Source: JABMQB01 sp963666575 (GTDB taxonomy: Bacteria > Bacteroidota > Bacteroidia > Bacteroidales > Prolixibacteraceae). From it: a DNA stretch of 64,000 nucleotides. A program made the position numbers and the translations under genes. How positions within the stretch are numbered: the stretch's first letter is position 1; every line of letters begins with the position of its first letter. Positions 56,798-64,000 of this stretch are shown one piece after another. The notes beneath the pieces were generated by a model that saw nothing but the letters and a program-made list of their open reading frames with translations, was not told where the DNA came from and did no database searches. Location of the stretch: positions 636,607 through 700,606 of the forward strand of contig CAXXYG010000027.1 in assembly GCA_963666575.2 (NCBI GenBank). Direction: 5' to 3'.

Positions 56798-57062
56798 GTA
56801 GAGGCGTACGAACGTGCGTCCCCAGACTGCTCCCCGCTCTCCTGACCAAGCAATACATCAAAGCGGAATCAACGTTTATTAAGATAGACAATATATCGTT
56901 ATTTTACAAATACTTAACTCACCCCCTTGATCCCCCTCTCTATTGCAATAGAGAGGGGGAAACCGCGTCAGCGGAGGGGGTGAGTTCGTCTTTATTCAGA
57001 GATATTCTTCTCAATCACAAGGTTTGTCAACACTTTTCGGGCGCACGTCTGTGCGCCCCTAC
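56798..57062. repeat. Possible MITE-like element with nested palindromes
   Basis: A 26-base segment at 56798-56823 (GTAGAGGCGTACGAACGTGC…) is an imperfect inverted copy of 57039-57062 (complement GTAGGGGCGCACAGACGTGC…). Between them is a nested palindrome at 56916-56986: outer arms AACTCACCCCCT / AGGGGGTGAGTT and a perfect 14-bp inner stem (CCCCCTCTCTATTG). No gene inside. Similar intergenic hairpin repeats are common in GC-rich environmental genomes. Confidence 0.6.
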
Positions 57063-57084
57063 ACATATTCGGCCGCGACTGCTC

Positions 57085-57552
57085 TTAGAACCAGAATCTG
57101 ATGCCGAGGCCGGCGTTGCCGTTGAGTTCGGTGTCGGGAACCAGGTCCATGACCGGCGCGATCTCGAAAAATACATCCAGCGGCGAATCCTCGAAGGTGT
57201 ACGCCACACCCGCAACGAAGCGGATGCCAACACGGCTGTCCTCATCCTGAATTTTCAGCCTGCCGCCGATGCCGAAGTAGAGGGGCAGTTCGCCCTCGGT
57301 GATATCGGTTTCGTCACGGAGGATGGTCCAGTTATGATGGAGCCAGTCCACATGAATGTGGAGGTCGGCGTCGCCACTGAACGACCATGCCGCGGCTGCA
57401 TCAACCGCTGTATCGCCACTGAGCCAGTGCTTGAACGAGATGCCGGTGGGTTCGCCCGCGATGATGCCGATGCCGGTGCCGGACGTCTGGGCGGTGGCTG
57501 TGAATGTCATGGCCGCGAGAATGAGAGTGGTCAGGATGAGTACCTTTTTCAT
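57085..57552 (-). CDS. Small outer-membrane beta-barrel-like protein
   Basis: 155 residues from the ATG at 57552, with the strong ribosome site GGAGGAATGC before it; a longer frame is rejected. Signal peptide about 1-22 (ILAAMTFTATAQ). The body is short strands ending in aromatic residues and closes with GNAGLGIRFWF, a C-terminal Phe typical of outer-membrane barrels. Contains IIAGEPTGISFKHWLSG and ADLHIHVDWLHHNW. Probably an 8-strand barrel of unknown function. Confidence 0.8.
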   Translation of the reverse strand: MKKVLILTTLILAAMTFTATAQTSGTGIGIIAGEPTGISFKHWLSGDTAVDAAAAWSFSGDADLHIHVDWLHHNWTILRDETDITEGELPLYFGIGGRLKIQDEDSRVGIRFVAGVAYTFEDSPLDVFFEIAPVMDLVPDTELNGNAGLGIRFWF

Positions 57553-57694
57553 GCATTCCTCCGTGTCGATGAAATCTATGGTGAGCAACATTTATAATCG
57601 TTCTGCCGGATAGTGAAAATATAACATCACCGCGGTAAGGAATCCACCGGGAAAAACAATCCGGCCTCCAGCCGATTCCTCTCCAGCCTTTCCC

Positions 57695-57723
57695 TTGCAT
57701 TTCCTTCGTAAAATCCATATATT
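57695..57723 (+). promoter_or_regulatory. Probable sigma-70-type promoter of lysS
   Basis: TTGCAT (57695-57700) and TATATT (57718-57723) are separated by 17 bases, about 95 bp before the lysS start. Confidence 0.55.
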
Positions 57724-57817
57724 CTCAGCTTACCTGTAACCCGCTGGATACAAACGACATGCGGGGCTGCTCACACCGATGCGGCACACAAATCACCGAA
57801 TATAGAGGAAATCATCC

Positions 57818-59365
57818 ATGGCCGACGCTCCCGACTTTTTCCAGGAACACCGCCTCGCCAAGCGCGAACATCTGCTCGACAGCGGCGTGAATCCCTACCC
57901 GTATGCTTTTGCGGCGACCCACACCATTATGGACATCGCCGCTGCATTCGATGCCCTCGAAGCGGAGAAAGCCACTGTGGTCGTGGCTGCACGGGTGCTC
58001 TCGGTACGGAAAATGGGCAAATCCTGGTTCATGGACATCATCGACCGCGGCGAACGTTTCCAGACCTACGTCCGCACGGGTGAAGCGTCGGATGCTTCTG
58101 TCGCTCTCGTACCAGATCTGGATATAGGTGACTGGGTGGGTGTCAGCGGCGAACTCTTCCGTACCCGCGCGGGTGAGCCGACCATCCTCGTGCGCGGCCT
58201 GGAAATCATCGGCAAGTCGGTGGCGGATGTGCCCTTCGGCAAAATTCACGACGGTGCCACGAGCTACACCCTCAGCAGTGTCGAAGTACGCCGCCAGCAG
58301 CGTTATCTCGATTGGATCACCGATCCCGATTCGGTGCGCCGCTTCGAGACCCGTTCGCGCATCATCCGCGAAATACGCCGCTACATGGAGGAGTCCGGCT
58401 TCCTCGAGGTTGACACTCCCGCGCTTGAAATGGTGTACGGCGGCGCCGATGCGCGTCCTTTCACCACCACGGTGCATGCACTCGGCGGGCAGCAGGTGTT
58501 CCTCAACATCTCCCTCGAACTGCCGCTCAAGCGCTATGTTGTCGGCGGTTTCCCGAAGGTGTTCGCCATCGCTAAATGCTTCCGCAACGAGGGCATCGAC
58601 GCCACCCACAATCCCGAATTCACCCTCATGGAGTGGTACGAGGCTTTCACCGACTACAATTTCCAGATGGAGCGCTTCGAGGCGCTGACCTGCCGGGTGG
58701 TGGAAGCCATCGCCGGATCGCCGGTCATCACCTATCAGGGGCGCGAAGTGGATTTCACGCCGCCCTGGCCGCGCATCCGCATTCCTGAAGTGATCGAGGA
58801 ACTCTTCGGCGCACCGATGGACAAGCTCGACCGCGCGAAGCTGGAAGCCGATCTCGACGCCGCCATGACCGACGAGAAACTCTCATTCATCGGCATCACC
58901 CGCGCTGAATTCCGTAAAAACCTCGCCGCCGAGAAGCTCGGTGCACTGGTTATGGACATCGTGGAGCGCGAACTGGAAGTCTCGGGACGCCTGTGGACAC
59001 CATGCTTCATCTGCGACCATCCCCGCGACATCTCGCCCCTGACCAAGGTCAAGCGTGGCAACCCGCTGTTCGTGGAGCGCTTCGAGCCGCACGCCTGTAC
59101 GTTCGAGATGGGCAACGCCTACAGCGAGTTGACCGACCCGGTGGAGCAGTACGAGCGTTTCATGGGACAGCGCGGCGGTGGCGACACGGGGAAAGATTAC
59201 GAGGAGCACCCTGTGGACATGGACTTCGTGCATGCCATCGCCTGCGGGATGCCCCCCACCGGCGGCGTGGGCTTCGGCGTTGACCGTCTCGTGATGCTGC
59301 TGACCGACACGGATTCGATACGGGACATCATCCCGTTCCCGATGCGGATGGGGAAGAAAGAGTAG
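57818..59365 (+). CDS. lysS: Lysyl-tRNA synthetase, class II
   Basis: 515 residues, usual length for class II LysRS. It charges tRNA-Lys. An N-terminal OB-fold anticodon domain (about 55-150) is followed by the class II core: motif 1 near MEESGFLEVDTPALE, motif 2 as KCFRNEGIDATHNPEFTLMEWYEAF, motif 3 as GVGFGVDRLVMLLTD. Ribosome site AGAGGAA lies about nine bases before the ATG. The gene ends just before a clean hairpin terminator, so it is complete. Confidence 0.97.
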   Translation: MADAPDFFQEHRLAKREHLLDSGVNPYPYAFAATHTIMDIAAAFDALEAEKATVVVAARVLSVRKMGKSWFMDIIDRGERFQTYVRTGEASDASVALVPDLDIGDWVGVSGELFRTRAGEPTILVRGLEIIGKSVADVPFGKIHDGATSYTLSSVEVRRQQRYLDWITDPDSVRRFETRSRIIREIRRYMEESGFLEVDTPALEMVYGGADARPFTTTVHALGGQQVFLNISLELPLKRYVVGGFPKVFAIAKCFRNEGIDATHNPEFTLMEWYEAFTDYNFQMERFEALTCRVVEAIAGSPVITYQGREVDFTPPWPRIRIPEVIEELFGAPMDKLDRAKLEADLDAAMTDEKLSFIGITRAEFRKNLAAEKLGALVMDIVERELEVSGRLWTPCFICDHPRDISPLTKVKRGNPLFVERFEPHACTFEMGNAYSELTDPVEQYERFMGQRGGGDTGKDYEEHPVDMDFVHAIACGMPPTGGVGFGVDRLVMLLTDTDSIRDIIPFPMRMGKKE

Positions 59366-59384
59366 GATCGGCGGAAGTATCCGG

Positions 59385-59425
59385 CAAAACAGTGTCGTTG
59401 AGTATACAGCGTCACTGTTTTGTTT
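59385..59425 (+). terminator. Terminator of lysS
   Basis: CAAAACAGTG (59385-59394) pairs perfectly with CACTGTTTTG (59413-59422), followed by TTT. Confidence 0.8.
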
Positions 59426-59504
59426 ATGAATTCTTACCCTGTTTGTTGAATAATTGTTCCGCGGGACAGCCGATCTCCCGTTGCGCGCAATGACAGCATG
59501 CCAG

Positions 59505-59515
59505 CGAGCCGCGGA
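59505..59515. other. Junction between block B and block C
   Basis: On the minus strand ppsA coding reads IAVAVRSSA and then, at about 59,510, switches to unrelated RWHAVIARNG; true PEP synthases continue TAEDLPxASFAGQQE there. Everything above is gammaproteobacterial; below it is block B. Confidence 0.85.
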
Positions 59516-59923
59516 TGAACGTACAGCGACGGCAATTTCTTCGCCGTTGGTCATTTCAGCCCAGGCGTCGTTGATCGCCTTGTCCAGCTCAGGCTGGAAC
59601 TCTGCCTCCATGATCCACTGACGGATCTTGCCGCCGGTTTCAATCAGTGCGCGGGTATCGTCCGCATCGAGCGCATTCAGCGCTTCGTTGATGCGATCGG
59701 CAAGGCCGCTTTGCGCCAGAAAGTCACGATAAGCAAGCGCTGTGGTGGCAAAACCGCCGGGGACACGCACACCCGCATCACTGAGCTGGTGGATCATTTC
59801 ACCCAAAGACGCATTCTTGCCGCCGACTTTGTCGACATCTCCCATGCCTGCCTGTTCCAGGCGCAGTACATAATCCTGCAAAGCCAATTCTCCTGAGTCT
59901 GAGCCGTTTGACGTAAGGATCAT
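59511..59923 (-). CDS. ppsA: Phosphoenolpyruvate synthase, N-terminal fragment cut at the junction
   Basis: Only about 137 residues of an enzyme of about 790. Start at the ATG 59923 with GGAG upstream. QDYVLRLEQAGMGDVDKVGGKNASLGEMI and VPGGFATTALAYRDFLA are the N-terminal ATP-binding signature of PEP synthase (pyruvate + ATP to PEP + AMP + Pi). It ends at the block junction after VAVRSSA, inside the ATP-grasp domain. Divergent from ppsR, the usual layout in Gammaproteobacteria, which supports the call. Confidence 0.93.
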
Positions 59924-60089
59924 TATTATTATTTTCTCCGAAAGCCGGATAATACTGCAGAAAAACCAAAAAATCTTCGCTTCGGCGAAATGTAATTTAA
60001 CTACAAAAACATAGCGCAGATTTTCTGCTAAAGTAGCTTTTTCCAACACCCCTTTGCACTGCTCAATTGTCGACAATCAGGACCGCTAC

Positions 60090-60908
60090 ATGACTAGAAC
60101 CGCCTTCTTTATCTCCGACGGCACCGGTATTACCGCCGAAACTCTTGGCCACAGTCTGCTTTCGCAGTTCGAGGCGATCCGGTTCGAGAAGGTCACCCTG
60201 CCCTATGTTGACACCATCGAGAAAGCGCAAGCGGTCGTTGAACGCATCAACAAGCAGGCGGAGGAAGACGGCAAGCCGCCCATCGTGCTGGACACCATCG
60301 TCAACGACGAAATCCGTGACATGCTGGCTACCTGCAACGGCTTCAAGATCGACGTTTTCTCCACCTTTCTCAAGCCGCTGGAGAGCGAACTGGAAACCCA
60401 CTCTTCCTACTCGGTGGGCAAATCACACGCCATTAACGAGATGGAACGCTACAAGGACCGCATCGATTCAGTGAACTTCGCGCTGGATAATGACGACGGT
60501 GCCCGTACCCGCCAGTATAACCAGGCGGATATCATCCTGGTCGGCGTGTCACGCTGCGGCAAAACCCCCACCTGCCTCTACATGGCGCTGCAGTTCGGTA
60601 TCCGCGCGGCCAACTATCCGCTGACCGAAGAAGACATGGAGGCCAACCACCTGCCGGAATCCCTGCAGGAGCACCGTCACAAGCTCTACGGCCTGACCAT
60701 CGATCCTTTCCAGTTGGCCGCCATCCGCCATGAACGTCGCGCCAACAGCCGTTATGCTTCGCTGGATCAATGCGACTTCGAGGTGCGCACCGTTGAGCGC
60801 CTGTTCCAGAAGGAAAACCTCAACTGCATCAATACCACCAATTTCTCGATTGAAGAGATCGCCACTCGCATCATCAACGAAGCCGGACTCACGCGTCGTA
60901 TCAACTGA
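60090..60908 (+). CDS. ppsR: PEP synthase regulatory protein (kinase/pyrophosphorylase)
   Basis: 272 residues from ATG 60090; the frame extending upstream to 60,054 has no good start. DUF299 family: FFISDGTGITAETLGHSLLSQF at the N-terminus, the P-loop ILVGVSRCGKTPTCLYMA (about 150-165), and NTTNFSIEEIATRI near the end. It phosphorylates and dephosphorylates PpsA on a Thr using ADP and Pi, switching the gluconeogenic enzyme off and on. Its target ppsA lies directly divergent. Confidence 0.96.
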   Translation: MTRTAFFISDGTGITAETLGHSLLSQFEAIRFEKVTLPYVDTIEKAQAVVERINKQAEEDGKPPIVLDTIVNDEIRDMLATCNGFKIDVFSTFLKPLESELETHSSYSVGKSHAINEMERYKDRIDSVNFALDNDDGARTRQYNQADIILVGVSRCGKTPTCLYMALQFGIRAANYPLTEEDMEANHLPESLQEHRHKLYGLTIDPFQLAAIRHERRANSRYASLDQCDFEVRTVERLFQKENLNCINTTNFSIEEIATRIINEAGLTRRIN

Positions 60909-61277
60909 TCAGCGCCGTGCTTCGAACTGCGACAGATCCAGCTCCACCGGCTGGCCCAGCCAGTAGGCGTGATCGGTATGATCCTTGTAGTCATCGCCGG
61001 TTACGCCGTGTACCAGCACATCCAGATCACCCCGTTCCGCATCCAGCCAGGGGATGAAACCGTCGAAATCACGCTGACCGAACAGAATTTGCACGCTCCA
61101 GCGGGGATGGGGACCTACCGGCTTCTGGTGGATACGCCCCACCTTCAGGCCGAATTCAGTGCTGATCTGCTCACAGATTTCGGTCACGCGCTGTACACTG
61201 CGCGCGTCAAAGTAGATATGGGCGTGATAGGCCTTGTGGCGATTGACCGGATAGTGCTCAGAAGGTGCGGCTGTCAT
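60909..61277 (-). CDS. DOPA 4,5-dioxygenase-like small protein
   Basis: 122 residues, a typical DOPA_dioxygenase domain (PF08883): YHAHIYFDARSVQRVTEIC, VGRIHQKPVGPHPRWSVQILFG, DVLVHGVTGDDYKDHTDHAYWLGQPVELDL with several conserved histidines. The fungal and plant members open aromatic rings; bacterial substrate unknown. Its 3' end directly adjoins the stop of ppsR (convergent). Confidence 0.9.
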   Translation of the reverse strand: MTAAPSEHYPVNRHKAYHAHIYFDARSVQRVTEICEQISTEFGLKVGRIHQKPVGPHPRWSVQILFGQRDFDGFIPWLDAERGDLDVLVHGVTGDDYKDHTDHAYWLGQPVELDLSQFEARR

Positions 61278-61425
61278 GGTATTTCCCGTTTAAAGCAATC
61301 AAACAGGGAGTGTACGCGCCTGGCACCCGCTATAACAAATCCTCTCCGCCCATCTGTGCCGCGCCGGGCTTTTCTCATAAAATGGCGCCCTGTTTTCATT
61401 CAACTCATTGTGTGGAGTTCTCGCC

Positions 61426-61992
61426 ATGCCAAAAGTGGCTGATGTCAAACGTGGCAACCTGGTCGAAATCAACGGCCAGTACATGCTGATCCAGCAGATC
61501 GATATCTCGAGCCCGACTGCACGCGGCGCCAAAACCCTGTACCGCATCCGCTTCAGCAAACTGCCGGGGGGCGGCAAATACGAAGAGAGCTTCACCGGCG
61601 ACGACATGCTGAAAGATGCCGCGCTGGAACGTCGCAAGGTGTCCTATCTCTACAAGGAAGGCGACCTGTACACCTTCATGGACACCGAAGACTACTCGCA
61701 GTACATGCTCAACGGCGATGCCATCGAAGAACAGCTGCCCTACCTGATGGATGGCATGGAAGGCATCATGGCGCTGCTGGTCGACGGCAACATTCTGACC
61801 ATTGAATTGCCCTCAACAATCGTAATGGAAATCATCGAAACCGTGCCGGGCATGAAGGCCGCCAGCGCCACCGGCCGCACCAAACCGGCCAAATTCGCTA
61901 CCGGCCTGGAGCTGCAGGTTCCCGAATACCTGGAAGCGGGCGAAAAGGTTAAAATCAATACCGAGACCGGCAAGTTCCTGTCCCGCGCATGA
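61426..61992 (+). CDS. efpL: Elongation factor P-like protein
   Basis: 188 residues from ATG 61426 (MPKVADVKRGNLVE); an in-frame TTG upstream is not used. Also called YeiP. Three OB/KOW-like domains. The tip loop is SPTARGAKTLYRIRF, with Arg where EF-P carries a modified Lys, the mark of the EfpL branch. The C-terminus AGEKVKINTETGKF is typical. It helps ribosomes through proline-rich and other difficult motifs. Found in many Gammaproteobacteria, consistent with block C. Confidence 0.95.
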   Translation: MPKVADVKRGNLVEINGQYMLIQQIDISSPTARGAKTLYRIRFSKLPGGGKYEESFTGDDMLKDAALERRKVSYLYKEGDLYTFMDTEDYSQYMLNGDAIEEQLPYLMDGMEGIMALLVDGNILTIELPSTIVMEIIETVPGMKAASATGRTKPAKFATGLELQVPEYLEAGEKVKINTETGKFLSRA

Positions 61993-62046
61993 CCATTCAG
62001 GGCAGCTGCGGCTGCCCTCTCTTTGTATCCAGCGAAACGCCCTGCA

Positions 62047-62268
62047 TCACGTCAGGCCGGAAGCGCTGCCGTTGACAGGACTGATGACTTCCAGTTCAAC
62101 ACCGACCAGCAGTATGGCAAACTCTTCGCCCCCTACCCGCGCGAGAATATCCTGCTTATGAAAGCAGGGGCATGGAACATCATACCAGCCAAACGGCCAG
62201 TTGGTGTCCATCTGCATACTAACCTTAGGACACAAAACCCGTTCAATAGCGCCTTCAGGGGACAACAC
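62047..62268 (-). pseudogene. GGDEF (diguanylate cyclase) relic
   Basis: On the minus strand at about 62,085-62,152 the frame reads DILARVGGEEFAILLVGVELE, which is the GGDEF/GGEEF active-site strand-turn of diguanylate cyclases almost unchanged. The residues before (PCPCFHKQ) and after (VISPVNGSASGL then stop) do not belong to the domain, so only about 25 residues survive. It is a decayed or recombined fragment. Confidence 0.6.
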
Positions 62269-62358
62269 TTTTTAAAAGCCCCGCTCAGTCGGCATCAGCC
62301 GCATCTCTTGCCAAGGAGACAACCTTCATCACCATGATGCCGGCAGCCCGGGGTAGAG

Positions 62359-64000
62359 CTAACCGTCGATGATACTGCGGTAAAAAGCCAGCTCTCGCTC
62401 CAGCACCGCCGCCTGATTCTCTGGCCGACGGAAGCCGTGGGCCTCATTCGGGAAAAAATGGGTTTCGACCCGAATACCGTTGGTCTTCAGACATTCCGCC
62501 ATACAGCGAGTCTGTTCGGGCAGCACCACCCTGTCCTGCTCACCCTGAAAGAAAATCACCGGCACCCGGATCTGATCGGCATGCTGAAGTGGTGAACGCT
62601 GCGCATAGCGCTCCGGCACCTGTTCAGGATCGCCAATCAGCCAGTGCAGGTAGCGGGATTCGAACTTGTGGGTCAGCTGGCTCAGCCGTGCCGGATCACT
62701 GACACCATAGAGACTGGCACCGCCGCTGAACAGACTTGAACGACAAAGCGCGCTGAGCGTCGTATAGCCACCCGCGCTGTTGCCTCGGATAAAGACGGCC
62801 CTGGAATCGGCCAGCCCCCGGCCAATCAGATCTTGAGTAACAGCTTCCACATCTTCAACATCGCTCCCCCCCCACTGCCCAGCCAGCTGCATGCGGTAGT
62901 CACGACCATAGCCGGTGCTGCCGCGATAGTTGACATCGGCAATCATGAAACCGCGCTGGGTCCAGTACTGGATAGCGGGCTTGAATACCGGGGCAGTCGT
63001 TGCGGTAGGGCCGCCATGGGTCCAGATCACTAACGGCAGCGACTGGTCCGAAGGCACACCGGAGGGACGATAGAGAAAGTAAGGCACTCGCTCATTGCCG
63101 CATTCGGCATACTGGCTCACCGGCAGGCTCGGAGTGAAATCAGGCATGCACGCGCCATGAAGAATGGCTATTTGATCGGGATCATCGGCGGTCAGATCTG
63201 TATCGACATGCAGAATCGCCGGCAGGCGATCACTGAACTCTGCCACACATGCCAACTGACTGCCATCCAGAGCACACGTATGCAATCTTGACGGCATCAG
63301 GCTCAGTTCCAGCGGCTGCCAGTCACAACCGTCATGTTGCCAGAGGCGTGAATAGCCCTCGCACTGCCCTACTGCCAGCAGCTCACCCTCGCTGTTCCAG
63401 CCATAGGTACTCAGACCAAATTGCCAGGGAGCAGTGGTAAATTCGGTATTAACAGGGCAAGTGCCGGCCAAAGGACACCACTCATTCCCATTATAAGCCT
63501 CGATCCGCCACCAGTTGTGCTTGTCCACGACTGCATGCAGTTGACCATCAACGGAAAATTTCGGCTGCGCCCAGGCAGCATCCTGCCTATCCGATATTGT
63601 CTCGATCTGTTCTATCTGTCCTTCTCGGTTCAATTGCGCCAGCAGCAGTCGCGTGTTGCGCCAGGGCTGCTGGGGGTGCCCCCACTCAACCCAGGCAAGC
63701 TGACGGCCATCAGGACTCATGGCAGCTGAACTGTAAAAGTCGGCCCCTTCTGCCATGGCGGTAACCTGTCCGCTCTGCAGTTCAACACTGACCAGGCAGT
63801 TAACCGGTTCAGACCCCTTGTACTCCCTGGTTTCACTAACCGCAATCAGCCGGTCGCGGTAAGGATCATAGTGCAGGTCGGCAAAACGGCAATCGGGCAT
63901 ACGCGTCAGCCGCCTTGGCGTGCCGCTGGCTTCGAGCGGAACCAGCCAGATCTGCTGATCGGCATCGTTGACGAAACAGGCATGGCTACCGGCAAGGCAC
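62359..64000 (-). CDS. S9 family prolyl oligopeptidase-like peptidase (N-terminus outside window)
   Basis: The frame is open to the last base, so the start lies outside; at least 546 residues are present. An N-terminal propeller (about 63,100-64,000; SPDGRQLAWVEWG, DAAWAQPKFSVDGQL) precedes an alpha/beta hydrolase domain with IWTHGGPTA, RGNSAGGYTTLSAL (nucleophile Ser), FQGEQDRVVLPEQT (Asp) and NEAHGFRRPE (His). No signal peptide can be judged. Likely an intracellular acyl-peptide hydrolase or oligopeptidase. Confidence 0.93.
   Translation of the reverse strand, partial: CLAGSHACFVNDADQQIWLVPLEASGTPRRLTRMPDCRFADLHYDPYRDRLIAVSETREYKGSEPVNCLVSVELQSGQVTAMAEGADFYSSAAMSPDGRQLAWVEWGHPQQPWRNTRLLLAQLNREGQIEQIETISDRQDAAWAQPKFSVDGQLHAVVDKHNWWRIEAYNGNEWCPLAGTCPVNTEFTTAPWQFGLSTYGWNSEGELLAVGQCEGYSRLWQHDGCDWQPLELSLMPSRLHTCALDGSQLACVAEFSDRLPAILHVDTDLTADDPDQIAILHGACMPDFTPSLPVSQYAECGNERVPYFLYRPSGVPSDQSLPLVIWTHGGPTATTAPVFKPAIQYWTQRGFMIADVNYRGSTGYGRDYRMQLAGQWGGSDVEDVEAVTQDLIGRGLADSRAVFIRGNSAGGYTTLSALCRSSLFSGGASLYGVSDPARLSQLTHKFESRYLHWLIGDPEQVPERYAQRSPLQHADQIRVPVIFFQGEQDRVVLPEQTRCMAECLKTNGIRVETHFFPNEAHGFRRPENQAAVLERELAFYRSIIDG

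Noticed and set aside
58883..60076. A 397-codon minus-strand frame starting in ppsA and running under lysS
   Set aside because: It is chimeric: only the part above 59,510 is ppsA; the rest is an open shadow of lysS in GC-rich DNA.

Overview
The window is not one genome. Three blocks differ sharply in base composition, codon use and phylogenetic flavour, and two gene models break exactly where the blocks meet. Block A (1 to about 54,750) is AT-rich DNA of a Bacteroidota member, probably Bacteroidia (Marinilabiliales/Prolixibacteraceae-like is inference). Signs are type 9 secretion (T9SS) sorting domains, LytS/LytTR regulation, TAnnTTTG-type promoter boxes, few Shine-Dalgarno sites, and typical families (DUF6029, DUF6057, CarboxypepD_reg-like, DUF4143). 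Block B (about 54,760 to about 59,510) is GC-rich with clear Shine-Dalgarno sites and carries a BNR-repeat protein with a T9SS-like tail, an SGNH hydrolase, a small barrel protein and lysS; an FCB-group bacterium fits. Block C (about 59,511 to 64,000) is GC-rich gammaproteobacterial DNA: ppsA (truncated by the junction), divergent ppsR, a DOPA-dioxygenase-like gene, efpL/yeiP, a GGDEF relic and an S9 peptidase running off the window. A mis-assembled metagenomic contig or concatenated contigs is the simplest explanation.

Block A layout. 1-8,517: a giant repetitive T9SS surface protein (12 MBG-like units of exactly 264 bp, then 24 EF-hand-loop units of exactly 45 bp) followed by an outer-membrane barrel gene. 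9,171-9,936: a small secreted protein with four LExWM repeats and a small membrane protein. 10,444-18,421: a same-strand envelope/regulatory run with a TPR-LytS kinase, LytTR regulator, stand-alone LytTR protein, OmpA-family protein, lipocalin-like protein, secreted protein and an AIM24-family protein; a second AIM24 gene lies at 23,116. 18,638-22,998: lipoprotein, secreted proteins, a YgjP-type metallopeptidase and dGTPase. 23,954-32,400: KilA-N protein, pseudouridine synthase, ECF sigma factor with a 4-TM partner, phosphohexomutase, methylglyoxal synthase, queuosine-precursor transporter behind a probable preQ1-I riboswitch, and TrkH. 33,069-34,272: a broken DUF4143 ATPase whose start sits in a long hairpin. 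34,287-39,828: S9 peptidase, aspartokinase, RND-type adaptor, DUF2007. 40,070-42,842: a tight redox operon (TlpA thioredoxin, DUF6029 outer-membrane protein, T9SS-secreted redoxin). 42,879-50,375: envelope proteins, DUF1080 hydrolase, and a DUF6057 membrane protein paired with a PD40/CxxCH lipoprotein. 50,596-54,340: serine hydrolase and valS.

Four single-base frameshifts in Block A (two in the DUF4143 gene, one in the PD40 gene, one in valS) mostly look like short-run length errors, so sequencing or assembly error is as likely as real gene decay. I found no CRISPR array, rRNA, intact tRNA, prophage or complete insertion sequence. The best candidates for under-described biology are the EF-loop array in the giant surface protein, the LExWM repeat peptide, the T9SS redoxin operon, and the hairpin-covered DUF4143 start.
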